DNA of 64,000 bases from contig CM055097.1 of assembly GCA_029204225.1 (NCBI GenBank), forward strand, positions 57,990,519 through 58,054,518. Reading direction: 5' to 3'. Under the pieces are notes generated by a model, which worked only from the letters and a program-made list of their open reading frames with translations, ran no database searches and had not been told where the DNA came from. A program made the translations under genes and the position numbers. Origin of the DNA: Diphasiastrum complanatum. Taxonomy: Eukaryota; Streptophyta; Lycopodiopsida; Lycopodiales; Lycopodiaceae. This document shows, in pieces, positions 36,039 to 46,809 of the stretch; within the stretch, counting starts at the first letter, position 1, and every line of letters starts with the position of its first letter.

Positions 36039-38082
36039 GAGCCTTGAGTTGCAAGAGGAGGCTGCTGGAATCCTGCCCCATCTCCACCATCTGCTCCATC
36101 AAAGTGGTGCCCGGAATCATGAAATTGGGCGTGCACTGCATGAACCGATGGTGTTGACTGGACAGCTGCCTTTAAGAATTCTTCCAAGGTGTCTATGTGC
36201 TGGTTCAGGGCCTCGAAGGAAGCAAGTTATGATTGTGGCTTTCAACTTTTGGGCCAACGTTTGATAGGCCACCACTGGAGTGGCAGTTCCCTCAGGAATA
36301 ACTGGTGGTGCGAAGTTGTTGAAGTCCACCAATTCCAGCTATCCCGTCATAACGGAACGTGCGGCTTGTGCATCTGCTACAGCCTCATCCCTTTTGGCTT
36401 TGTGTATGCTACATGTTGGATATCTTCAGTTGGAGCTAGTTCTAGAGGTGAAATAGCATCTGCTACTATTGTTGATTATAATTGGTGAGGTTCTGAATCT
36501 GCAATTGTTGTTGTTTTTTTTTCTCCTCCAGCCTTGTTTTCTCTTTTTGAAGGTCCGCCATAGTACCATCGTCAAATTGTCGCATAGTATATTGTCCTCC
36601 TAGGGTGCCGAATAGATTGTATTGGAGCTCATTCACCAACCATACCGCTTTTTGGGCTGCAAGGGGTAGCTACTCCCAAGAACCAATGTTAGGGAGGGTG
36701 CGTGTGTAGTTAGGATACGACATTGGGTTAAAGGGTAGGAAATCAGGAGCAGGGTTAGATGGAGATGTATGAAAGGCTGGTGGAGGTGATTGAGGATTGA
36801 TGAGTGAAAGAGGTGGGGAGATATTGCATGGCGAAGATGTGTGGATTGGGTTAGTGGTGACAGCGGTTGATGGAAGTGCGGTAAGTAATTGTAATGCAAA
36901 ATCATCTACGTTCACTGTAGAGTCAAGTAGGATGGAGATTTGTATAGGTGAGGGCTTTTGTGAAAGTGTGGAAGCGAAGCCCGTGTTGAGAGTTAGTGAT
37001 GGTGTGGAGGTGGCAGTAAATGGTGGGGGTGGTGGTGGAAGTGTGAGAGCAAGTGAGGGGAATGGGGTTATGGAGGTTGCCTGTGTGGATGGAACCACGC
37101 CCATAGGATCAGAACCAGAAGTGCCTACCGCCACTGACCTGCCTGTTGCTGCCGCTACTGCTTGCCTGCGTTGTTGGACCTGGTGGAGTAAGGCCGCCTG
37201 CTGCTCTAGGACCTCCTTTGGGACCTGAGAGGGTTTAAGACTCCCTCCGGATTCAGCATACTCAGTCCTGATGTCGCTGGATAGAATGTCGTGAGGGACA
37301 TCGGCTTTTGTGCTGATCGTCTTCCCTTTCTGCTTCTTAGTAGGTGGGGCTGGTGAGACTGGTTTTGCTATTGGTTGGGGTGTGGCTCGTTTTTTTGTGC
37401 TTGGATAGAGATCATCCAACTCCTTGATGGAAGCAGTCCCCCTAGATCCCAACTGTTTGGTAACCAACATGTGTAGGAGATATCCACATTTGGTAGTTGG
37501 TTTTCTAACTTTCAGGGCTCCGCACAGCTTCTCTGCTACCTTCTCAGCCCACTTGTAATTTTGAGTGGGATCGTCCATGGTGAGGGTCAAAGAGAAGAGG
37601 TCGCTCGGTGGTATGCGATCCATCTTGGCAGTATGCACTTCAACTATGGTGACGAGGATTTTCGAGGCGGCCCATCGATGGGGATCTGTGATGAGGCGTA
37701 TGGTGATCGCGTCATTGGTTTGGGCAATGGTGTTGCCTTCCTCTGTCAGAAACTTTGTAAAGTACTTGGCATCATAGTTAGTGCCCTTGCCATGGATTGT
37801 CTCTCTGAGATTAGGGAAGCCAATGCTCTGGAGATTCTCAGGAGAGACGTTGATGATTGTATAACTGCCACTCTTAGATGTAAGCTTGAAAGTTTGGAAT
37901 TCATCCGAATAGGTGGAGTAGGCTGCTCGGATCAGGCTCTCGCTCTACTGGTCACAGAAAAGAGTCAGATCAAAGCCAAGGGTTGTGAGGATATCCTTGG
38001 CCAGGGTGAGCTGCTCGGCGTTATTCTTGATATAAATCATAAAAATATCTCCTGAATAAGAGCGAGGAGGTTTACGGTGATG
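36039..38082 (-). pseudogene. Proline-rich, coiled-coil gag-like ORF (inverted copy)
   Basis: On the minus strand this copy corresponds to 61524-63571 in reverse order of coordinates. The longest open part (37638-36670, 322 codons) holds TAKMDRIPPSDLFSLTLTMD, KWAEKVAEKLCGALKV, a lysine-rich linker, then a long Pro/Ser/Thr stretch with PPPPPPF and ends GSWE before a TAG. Upstream text to 38082 continues the same protein with one TAG at 37945-37947, where the other copy has CAG (Gln). Downstream lies the coiled-coil part. No protein family recognised. A copia- or gypsy-type gag, or an accessory ORF of the gypsy element, is the best guess. The long + strand ORFs here are shadows. Confidence 0.6.
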
Positions 38083-38565
38083 CAAACTCCATGCTGCTCT
38101 TTGGGATTATTGCACCACCCCGAAGAGAGCTACATGGTTAACCCCTTTCCAGCTAACATATGGCCAAGAAGCCGTTATGCTTGTGGAATTCCATATCCCT
38201 CCCTTCGAGTGGCCTATAACCTTGAGCTTGATACTCAACATAATCTAGCAAACAGGTTATTCCATCTGGAGCAACTCTGTGAAACACGACGGATCAGCAT
38301 CCATGCTCAACAAGTCCACAAATGATGACAAAAAACATGGCATGATCGATCATTGAAACTTAGAGACTTCCAGGTTGGAGATAAGGTCCTGCTATACCAG
38401 GCCAAAGCCTTCAAAGGCAAACTAAAATCTTCTGGCCAAGGACCTTTTACGTCATTAAAAACATCTTTGCCTCTGGTTATGTACAACTCCAAACCTTTCA
38501 AGGCGATATTCTCGAGACTGTGGTCAATGGGAGCCGACTGAGAAAGTACAATGAACCCTGTTTTA
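38083..38565 (+). pseudogene. Ty3/gypsy integrase C-terminal fragment, second copy
   Basis: Matches 60333-60815. The text keeps the end of the integrase core (APPRRELHG region in a shifted frame) and the C-terminal domain LRDFQVGDKVLLYQAKAFKG, then GQGPF and, one frame over, the GYVQLQ..NGSRLRKY end. The same missing T after GGACC (frameshift) is present in both copies. It directly abuts the inverted ORF at 38082. Confidence 0.8.
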
Positions 38566-39270
38566 TCTGTATTAGTTATTTTCTTTTCTACTGTTCTTCT
38601 TTATTTTTCTTATTGCCTGCCCGCCATTTTGACAAAATTTTTGCTGTGCTTTCTTGTTCAAACTGTCAAGATACTATCAGATCAAGTATACCAACAGTCT
38701 TCTCTGAGAAAACCACAAAAGCCATTAGTTTCAAAAGAATTATCTCACACCATCTCAAATAGAATTCGCCTGACCCCTTTTTTACAGTGCACAATTCATC
38801 TTTGGCATCCGCAAATTCTGTCTCAGAGACAAAAATTTCTAAAAATAGAAAAAGTTACTTCTTTTCATCAGATATCCACTATCAGAATTTGCAGACAATT
38901 CGCTGAAGCTCAAAATAATTTTCACGATTTCTCTGCTATCTTTGCGAATTCTGATTAGACAAGTTTTGCACTGTCAGACGTTTTTTTCTCTTTTGGCATA
39001 AAAAATCACCTACAAGAATTCACCGACCCTCAGAACGTTGCCTCAAAATTCGCGAACATCATTACCAAATCGTGAACACTGAGGATGATTTCTGAGTGAA
39101 GTTGCGAATTCCTGCCAAAAAAAGTCTATATATGGACCTCCACCCTTCTCTCCACGAATTCATTTTAGATTGTTGCTCTCGAGATTATGCCAAAATTTTT
39201 AAAAATTTTCAAAATTCTCAGAACAATTTAAAATCACTTCTATTATGGCCTCCCGCGATTCCTCATTCAG
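38566..39270 (+). promoter_or_regulatory. Region between integrase end and gag-like ORF start, with TATA box
   Basis: Matches 60816-61523. It holds CTATATATGG at about 39127 (61378 in the other copy), a good TATA box, and ends with ATGGCCTCCCGCGATTCCTC, the first codons of the gag-like ORF, which is then cut. It could be an LTR or a leader; I could not find a second LTR copy in the window. Confidence 0.5.
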
Positions 39271-39712
39271 TTGTAACTAATCAAAACTATTGTTTGCAGC
39301 ACATTCTTCTTCATCATGCACTTATTTTGCAAAGGAATATGGGAGCTTAAGTATCTGGTCATCACAAGGCATTGAAAAATCTCATTGGCAAGCAAGGGGA
39401 GCATTTCATAGAGCAACAAATCATGGAGGACACAATTCAAAAAATAAATATTTAGCTCAACTTTTCAGTGGTTTTACAGAAGAGCACAATTTAGATATCA
39501 AGCTAAAAACTCGCCAAGTATTACAATATTTCGAAAGACATTCAAATTCATTACAAAAAAGAGATCCTTGTAATATATCAAAAATCTATTATAGAAAAAT
39601 ATTTAATTATCATCATCATCTTCTTCAAGATTCAGACGGATGGTATTGTAATAATCTCCTTTCATATGGATCCAAAAATTCTAAATTTTTTCTCTTGCTC
39701 ATATCAATGTAA
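39271..39712 (+). pseudogene. Unrecognised protein fragment with WSSQGIEKSH motif
   Basis: A + strand frame of 140 codons begins after a strong splice acceptor (CTAATC branch-like, TTGTTTGCAG, about 39298). It reads EYGSLSIWSSQGIEKSHWQA then RGAFHRATNHGGHNSKN, LAQLFSGF and VLQYFERHSNSLQKRD. The pattern W-S-x-Q-G-x-E-K-S-H..R..F..T..HGG looks like a real conserved block. I believe similar lines occur in unannotated eukaryotic proteins, some transposon-linked, but cannot name a family. It converges on the unknown gene at 39650-41157 and their 3' ends overlap by roughly 60 bases. Its 5' part was cut by the rearranged gypsy piece at 39270. Confidence 0.45.
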
Positions 39713-41157
39713 CCCGAATAAAGGGCCATTGCAGATGATCTTTTCGTATTCTCATTGGGAGTATAACCCAATATCTTAATAACCAAATCTCTCTTCACAA
39801 AATTATTTTATATGTTCCTCCTGCATACTTATGGCCTCCTAAACAAACTGATAATGATTTGATGGCCATAATGACAGTGGTTGCATATGGATTATAAGAT
39901 GAATGACATATACAAATCTCATTATTTTGAAAGTTTTTCAAATACTAAGATAGAGAAACATCTTTTCTCCCAGCTGATACACCTCGGACGCCTCCATGTA
40001 TCATACCATACCAAAGGCATTTATTTCAATAGCATCCTGTAAACGAGAAAAGAAAATAAATTTAGAATGACACATAACACTGCAAACTCAATAAGAAAAC
40101 TGAACAATATCAATACCAATAAGAAATAAGAAAACTGAATAATATCAATACCAATAAATTATCTACTTACCAGATCATAATCATCGTAATCAACGACGTT
40201 TGCTCTACTAATGTCATGTCCTCCAATGGCCTCTACATATCCGGAGGGGATATATCTAGCCCTAGGGGGATATCTTTTTTGGAATTCCAAAAATTCCTTC
40301 TCTGTAGGCAAAGTTTTTTCATAGGCTTTAGATTTTTCAATCATGGCCTCCAAGGCCTCATTGCCATATTTCCAATTGCCATCTTTATCATAATCTATCT
40401 CACTTTCAAGGTCATCATATGAGTAATAAACAATGTCAGAAAATTCTGATAATTTTTGAGCAAAAATTGAGAGGATTTCATCCGCTCTCAAATTCAATAC
40501 ATCTTTTATATCATTAAATGAAATATAACATTCATTATTTAAAAAATATAAAGGAACATCGAGTAGAGTTAATTGATTAACAGGTTATGCAGTTGGAAGA
40601 AAATCAGAGAGGATTATAAAACTAGGGAGAGTTTTTTGATAATATGAAACCATAGATGCTTTAGCTTCAACCCCTATATTAGTATCTGCATCATTTACAT
40701 CAACTGAAGCTGGTGCAGATGCTTCGATCAATGGAACAGTTGAAGATTCAAGAGACTCATCATCTGGAATTTCAGCAGATATGTAGAAGACAAAAGCCAT
40801 TCCTTTGATTAGAAAGCGACATATTCTTTTGTGGATATCACAGTATATATTTCTTTTGAAATGGTCATGTCGGTTAGAGTACATTCTATTGTGTTTATGC
40901 TTAGAGGATGGTTGGGAATGTACAAGGTCCTGAAAATGAACGAAACAAAAATGATCTATATCCAAAACAGAATACTAATAATTTAAGAAAAATTATCAAG
41001 ATAAGAAATTAAACTATAACGATTCTCATAAACTAGCTTATCGATATCAAAGGGAGCAAAAAAAATACTAACAAAATACTCTAATTTGTTAGATGGAATG
41101 TCTGGCATTAAAAAAATCCACAAGTTTGTCATCTGAGGCCATGGAGGAACTAGCCAT
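39648..41157 (-). pseudogene. Unrecognised two-exon acidic protein (MASS protein), locus B
   Basis: Start at ATG 41157 (MASSSMASDDKLVDFF). Exon 1 ends at 40171; the intron 40170-40037 has GTAAGT and TCGTTTACAG and is phase 0, the same place as in locus A. Exon 1 pieces in order: LEYFVSIFFAPFDIDKL, FQDLVHSQPSSKHKHNRMY, a basic CDIHKRICRF line, an acidic middle (IPDDESLESSTVP), NNECYISFNDIKDVLNLRAD, LSEFSDIVYYSYDDL, IDYDKDGNW, LPTEKEFLEFQ, AIGGHDISRANVVDYDDYDL. Exon 2 reads YLKNFQNNEICICHSSY, TVIMAIKSLS, LGGHKY and LEFLDPYERRLL with frame breaks. At least two frameshifts in exon 1 and one in exon 2. A TATA box (CTATAAATA, minus) lies near 41440. Divergent to the H3-like gene at 42639. Confidence 0.72.
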
Positions 41158-42638
41158 ATCGAACCCGATATCGGTTCAATGCGACAGATAGATATCGGTA
41201 GAGGAATAAAGCAAAGTGCGCACGCTGATCCGATACGATAAGGCCGAGAATGAAATTTTTCAAAAAACACTCGTCAGAAGTGGCTGATATTGATTCAGCA
41301 CGTTTGAATGAATACGAGCATGCACAATAAGGGATGGTGCATGTCGATTCGATATTGCGAGAAGGAAAAAAAAACAAGAAGACTATAGAGTTCAGAATAA
41401 AAGATCATGAAATCAAAATATGGAAAGTGGTGCTCATATTTATAGCCAATTCTTGTTGATCACAGCCATACATTTGCCAAATAACGAATTGAGAAATAAA
41501 GTCTATATTATCCATCAATCAAAGTAAGACAAATTTGTACCTATGTCGGAATACATTAACTAGTCTATCACTAGATTCAACGAATCATCATTAGCCCTGA
41601 CCCTAAAGTCTGTACCTGCACCGAAATACATTAAATAGACAATCACTAGCCTCCTAGAATAATCATTACACCAATTATAAACAAATGATTAATGGATATC
41701 ATTGAAAAACGTGTACAAGGAGAATTATTACAATCTTTTGCCCTATTTAAGCACCGTAAAGACGAAAATTTTCCTTTTGAGATAATGTTCATTCAAAACA
41801 TTTTCATAAGTCTTTCATTATGCGTTCCAGTATGATTTTTCTGCGTATGGGATATCGGATCAACGCGCCTGGCAGACGATGGTTATGCTGTATTTGGGTT
41901 GCACGCGTCGAATCGCTATTCCAAGAACACAAATATTATCGAAATTTTCAAAACTATTGGACCCTATTTACATGCTTAAATCTTGATTCGGAAGACTCTT
42001 CATACTGGCCAAAGTTATGTAGAATCTATCGAATCAAGCTCTGATTATTCATATTCTGTCCAATATCGGATGAGCGCGCGAGAATACAAACTCTAGTTTT
42101 CAAATGCTTTATATGCGCGTCGATTAGCTATTGGATGAAAATCTGACCTGGTCTGATATTTAAAGCTTAACATTGTCAATTTCAGCATTAAATGGTAGAA
42201 GTGTGATAGCATACTTTTGTAGCATTAATTGTAGATGTGACCATACTTTATTTAAAATTAATTCTGGCTTATTTGATATGGACTAATCATTTTGATGACT
42301 GATGGATATTTAGTTTGATTTGATTGACAAGCCTCAGAGTAATCATCATCATAATCCGAGCCTCAAATATCCAAACCACCACGTTTGCAATCATTTCTGA
42401 TTTTCTCTATATACACTGATCGACGACGCTGAAATTTTTTTGCTTATAGTTATTTGCATACATGCAATATCAATTCAGCATGCTCAAAACCAACTTCCTT
42501 CAATCCATTACTACTCGCACGTGCCCATCCGCTACCAGCTAACGAATTTGTTGAGCTCGGTTATCGCTTCGACGCGTCCGACCTGAGGTCTGATCCTGAA
42601 ATCAACATTATCACGCGCTGATCCAATACTACACATTA
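41158..42638. promoter_or_regulatory. Divergent intergenic/promoter region, locus B
   Basis: Between the starts of the unknown gene (minus) and the H3-like gene (plus). TATA boxes point outward: GGCTATAAATAT on the minus strand at about 41448-41437 and CTATATAC on the plus strand at about 42408. A word of the type TATCGGATCARCGYGC occurs at about 41864 and 42065 on + and, in reverse, at about 41211-41228; near-copies (CGCGCTGATCCAATAC) precede the H3-like ATG. The text GAACCGATATCGGGTTC just before the minus ATG echoes ACCGATACTAG at locus A. Confidence 0.5.
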
Positions 42639-43534
42639 ATGGCATGGACCAAGCAGACAACACGAGGTCATTCAGGTGGAATACCAATTTCAGGTGCGGA
42701 TCAGGAAAATCCACAACCACCACCTCGTCCACCACCACCTCCTCCTAGGCCAAGGGGTAGAAGAAGAGACCCCATCCTGGCTCAAGGATATTTGGAATCT
42801 TCAGAAGACAAAATAATCTTCTGATTCCAAAATCTCATATACATAGGTCCATCAGAGACGTTAGAAAAAGTCTATCTGCAGATGTGAGATGGATTGTAAT
42901 GGCAATTGAGGCGCTGTACACAACATATGAGGATTTCCAGGTGAAATTTTTTTCAGTTACTGTTGTTGCAGCTGTTCATGCTAAGAGGGTGACCATCATG
43001 TCCAAGGATTTTAACATTGTGTTCAAGTTTCGGGACACATATAACAAGTTTGCAGAATACTTTAGATCTGCTCCCTCCTCTCTTGAAAAGAAGATTCAGA
43101 GAGGAGAAAACGAAAGCAATCTCAACCAACCCGGCTTGTTATTTGTATACATAGCAGGAGTGTTTCAAAGAAGAGGAGGTCTCTTGACCCTCCAAATAAA
43201 ACGAGGGAATTTTCCAAGCCATCTCCTCTTAATATTATTCTTTCTTCCAGGCATTCTCCTCCTAATTCTCCTCCTAAGTCTCATTCTTCTCCTCCCAGAA
43301 CTCCATCTTTAACTTCTCCTGCTAAATCTTCCTCTCCTAATAAATCTCCACCTCCTAAATCTCCTCCTCCTCCTAACCCCGTAAATATTAGTTCCCCTCC
43401 TCCTGTTCTTGGAAACTATTTAGATGATTTTGTTAGTTTAAAGGTAGAATCAATTTTGAATGACAATTCTTTTTGTGGTTTATCTGTATTACTCCCATCA
43501 CCCCCTGCACTTGCCTTTGTAAATACTCCTCAAT
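42639..43534 (+). pseudogene. Histone H3-like protein with basic, proline-rich extension, locus B
   Basis: The ATG at 42639 gives MAWTKQTTRGHSGG, clearly an H3 tail (MARTKQTARKSTGG), followed by a proline run and RPRGRRRDP. The frame then shifts at about 42820 to the histone fold: IPKSHIHRSIRDVRKSLSAD, VRWIVMAIEALYTTYEDF, VVAAVHAKRVTIMSKDFNIV. From SIRDV to HAKR it aligns ungapped with canonical H3 (ADVRW over TDLRF, HAKRVTIM identical); KDF is CENH3-like. A second shift near 43087 leads to a basic line (ERRKRKQSQP, SKKRRSLDPP), a long S/P-rich tail (SPPNSPPKSHSSPPRTPS) and GNYLDDFVSLKVESIL. These parallel the locus A extension (APKKVRRLDL, PPPPIN, YLDSDDYLKFEKDI). The tail then runs in frame into copia integrase at about 43535. 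Pseudogene by two frameshifts unless hidden introns repair them. Confidence 0.82.
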
Positions 43535-45609
43535 ATGTTCAGTATGATCAATTGAAGCATGTTTGTGAGTCTTGTGCTTTGTCTAAGTCACATAGACTAC
43601 CTTATACTAGATCTATTTCTAGATCTACAAAGCCTTTTCAACTTGTACATTCGGATATTCATGGATTTACTACAATTAGCAATAGTGGAGCTAAGATGTA
43701 TGTAACATTCATTGATGATTTTAGTAGATTTTGTTGGATCTATCTACTAAAGAGCAAGGATGAAGTGTATGATGTCTTTGTCAAGTTCAAGAATGCAAGG
43801 GAGAACCAATTTTCCACAAAGATCAAGTGCTTGAGAGGTGACAATGGTGGTGAGTACATATCTAACAAGTTCAAGGCCTTTTGTGATGAGCATGGGATCA
43901 AGAGTGAGTATACAACATCAAGGACCCCACAACAGAATGGAGTGGCTAAAAGGAAGAATAGAACTTTATGTGAAAGTGCTAAAGCTATGAGGTTAAGTGC
44001 TAATCTTGACAAACCATTTTGGGATCAAGCTTTGTTGTGTGCCAATTTCTTATGCAATAGGTGGCCGAGTGCTATTTTGGATGGAAGGACACCTTTTGAG
44101 ATGCTATTCAAGAGGAGGCCGAGTGTCAACTTTCTAAGAACCTCTGGATGCACATGCTATGTCAACATTACTCTTGATGATAGGACCAAGGAGGATCCAT
44201 CTTCAAGAAGAGGTATTTTTGTTGGATATAGTGAGGATCCTACTTTGGATGGTGGTGATGATGGACCTTCATCAAGTCAAAAGCCAAGGAGAACATCAAG
44301 AGAAAGACAAGTACCTTCAAGGCTCACATATGATCAAAAGGGTAAGCAAGTAGTTTCTGGAAATTATGTTGCTTTCCTAACCTCTTTGGATGAGCCTACA
44401 AGTGTAGATCAAGCAAGGAAAGAAGAGGAGTGGATCCAAGCAATGGATCTTGAGTATCGATCTCTTATGAAGAGTGGAACATCTTTTGGAGGATCTTCTT
44501 GTGTACATGGAGCTATGCAAGTGGATGGATGTTATCTTGATGTAAAATCAAGTAATGGATCTGGAAAACAAATTTTGTTCAATGACTTTGATGGTCAAGT
44601 TGAAGATCAAGAGATTGATCTCAAAGCGCTTCAACTAGTCAAAAGGGAAGTTGGCAATTTGGAGCTAGTCAAGAGCATCAAAGGAGAGGTAATTGGCAAA
44701 GGTGTTATGGATCTGTTTTTGCAGCATAATGAAGACTCAAGTAAGGTCAAAGGAGCAGCAAGGAAGTGTTGTTCAAGTTTAGTTTACTTTTTCTATCTCA
44801 TGTTTGAGCAATTTCATGTGGATGTGTGCAAATTGTCAAGATATGGTAAAACTAGCTACATTGGTGAGCATTGTTTTGATGTTGGATTTGTACTAGCATT
44901 CTTGGCTGATTTTGCTGATGGAAATGAAGCTAGTGGAGGTTCATTATGTCACTCATCCATGGCTAAGTTCTCAAGTGTTGAGCTACTTGGTGCCAATACT
45001 TGGAGATTGTCAATTTTTGGTGAATTCATGGTCATTTTCTTGTGTCAAGTAGATCTTGAAGATGGACTAGTGCAAACTACTTGGTTTATGGAGTCATGTG
45101 GTGCTGAATTTGCATCATTAATGTACTCACCTACTCATGGATTTCCAAGGTTTGATGGTTTCTTGTGGCAAGATGAAGATGGAGGCTCATTCATGGAGTA
45201 TCGTGGTGGATACAAGGCAACAAAGGACAAAGGAGGAGGAGACATGCAAGCAAAAGTTGATCACTCACATTTATTGTTTGTTTGCTATATTTTTCCAGAG
45301 AGTTCAGAGTTGGAAGCATGGTGGAATAATTTCATTTACATTCTATTTGATTCTTCATGTTCTAGTCACATTTTTACATGTAAAATTGATGTAAGAAATA
45401 GTGAAGCATCCCAAGTGGACACTATTCTCTATATCAATTATGGTTGTTTCTATTTTGAGCATTACATGATCATTGAAAGGAGATATATTCTTAGGAAGAC
45501 CAATGCACATTGTTCAAGTTTAGAGAAGGAAGGATCCATCTGCCCTGAAGTTAAATACTCTGTAATTTTCTTAGACCATACGAGTGTAGAGTCAACTTAT
45601 TGCATATGA
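43535..45609 (+). pseudogene. Ty1/copia integrase joined to unassigned ORF; reverse transcriptase missing
   Basis: One open frame continues from the H3-like tail through copia integrase: CESCALSKSHRLPYTRS, LVHSDIHGF, VTFIDDFSRFCWIYLL, LRGDNGGEYISNKF, TPQQNGVAKRKNRTLCESAK, CYVNITLDDR, GIFVGYSED and the RT entrance EEEWIQAMDLEYRSLMKSGT (about 44480). There normal RT (WELV..) is replaced by about 375 further codons (SFGGSSCVHG to STYCI) with no family recognised. They may be element 3' sequence brought in by deletion of RT and RNase H. The open length of about 2.5 kb from 43087 is remarkable for dead DNA and suggests the copia part is young. Confidence 0.8.
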
Positions 45610-45671
45610 TAAATCATCGTTGACACCTTGATCAAGGGTAGGAAAGTTAGGGATTTGGGATAGATGGTCTG

Positions 45672-46809
45672 CTAGAAAATGGTGAACTCCCTTATGAACC
45701 ATGATCCTAAACTCAAATTCTCGCAGTAATAGGATTCATCTAGTAATACGGCCTGTGGTGCAGGTCTTGTTGATGAGATACAACAGTGCTTGATGATCAG
45801 TGAAGAACGCAAAACTCTTTCTAGAAGATAATGGCGAAACTTCTGAATCACATATACCATTGCCAAGGCTTCACGTTCGGTGATACAATTGACTTCAGCA
45901 GGTATCAATTGTTGACTAAGAAAATGGATTGGATAGTCCTTTTTGAATTCTCCCGGTTGGGTGAGCACTGCTCCACTGGCATACTTGGATGCATCAGTAT
46001 GCACATGGAATTCTTTAGAATAATCAGGAGCCCGAAGGATGGGTGCATTGGTAAGGGCTTCTTTGAATTGATTAAATACGACGCGTTATTCATTCGTCCA
46101 TTTGGGAGCTACAACTACTTTGTAGATTAAGCATGTTTTGTTAGCGAAATCGAGAATAAAGCACTGATAGTAGTTGGCGTGGTCAAGGAAAGAGTAAACT
46201 TTACGTATTGTATGCGGTTCCGGTAGATTTTAAATGATAAGGATCTTTTCAGGGTCAGTGGCAATGCCATTTCGAAAAATATTATGTCTAACACAATACC
46301 ATGTGTTACCTAGATCTGGCATTTTTCAGGATTAAGAGAGATGCCGAAGCATTAACATTGGATAAAAATATCTTGAGCACAGACAGATGGCATGTTTCTT
46401 CTGAATGTGCTCCTAAATCGTCCAAGTAAACCTCTAAGGTATCGCCCATCTGCTGAGAAAAGGCCGCTTGCATAACACGTTGGAAGGTGCTAGGAGCATT
46501 GTAGAGACCAAAGGGCATGACTTTCCAGCAGAATGTTCTCCATTCTATGGCAAAAGCGGTTTTAAGTTGATCTTCTTCAGCGATTTGGATCATATTGTAT
46601 CCGCTAAAGCCATCTAAGAAGGAGTAAGCCTCATCTCCTGCTAGATTTTCTAAGATGGATTCTCCGAAAGGTAATGGAAAATGATCACGTTTGGTGACGA
46701 CATTAAGTTTCTTAAAGTTGACACAGATTCGAAGTTTTCCATTTTTCTTGGAAACGATGACAATTCGGGAGACCCACTCAGTATGCTCGATTTCATAGAT
46801 AAATCCCAC
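45672..46809 (-). pseudogene. Ty3/gypsy reverse transcriptase and RNase H
   Basis: Minus strand: RT at 46809-46306 with SRIVIVSKKNGKLRICVNFK, FLDGFSGYNMIQIAEEDQLK, KVMPFGLYNAPSTFQRVMQA and the catalytic VYLDDLG. RNase H follows (HTDASKYASGAVLTQPG, ITEREALAMVYVIQKFRHYL) to 45672 after frame changes. It ends next to the copia-derived ORF, tail to tail. Confidence 0.87.

Noticed and set aside
37561-38055. 164-codon + strand ORF, and 36797-37228 +
   Set aside because: Antisense shadows of the proline-rich gag-like ORF, which has a full homologue at 61497.
42639-43534. Giant-virus origin of the H3-like gene
   Set aside because: Viral histones are usually doublets, no other large-virus gene was recognised, and the neighbour has a spliceosomal intron. 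The possibility is not excluded but has no positive support.
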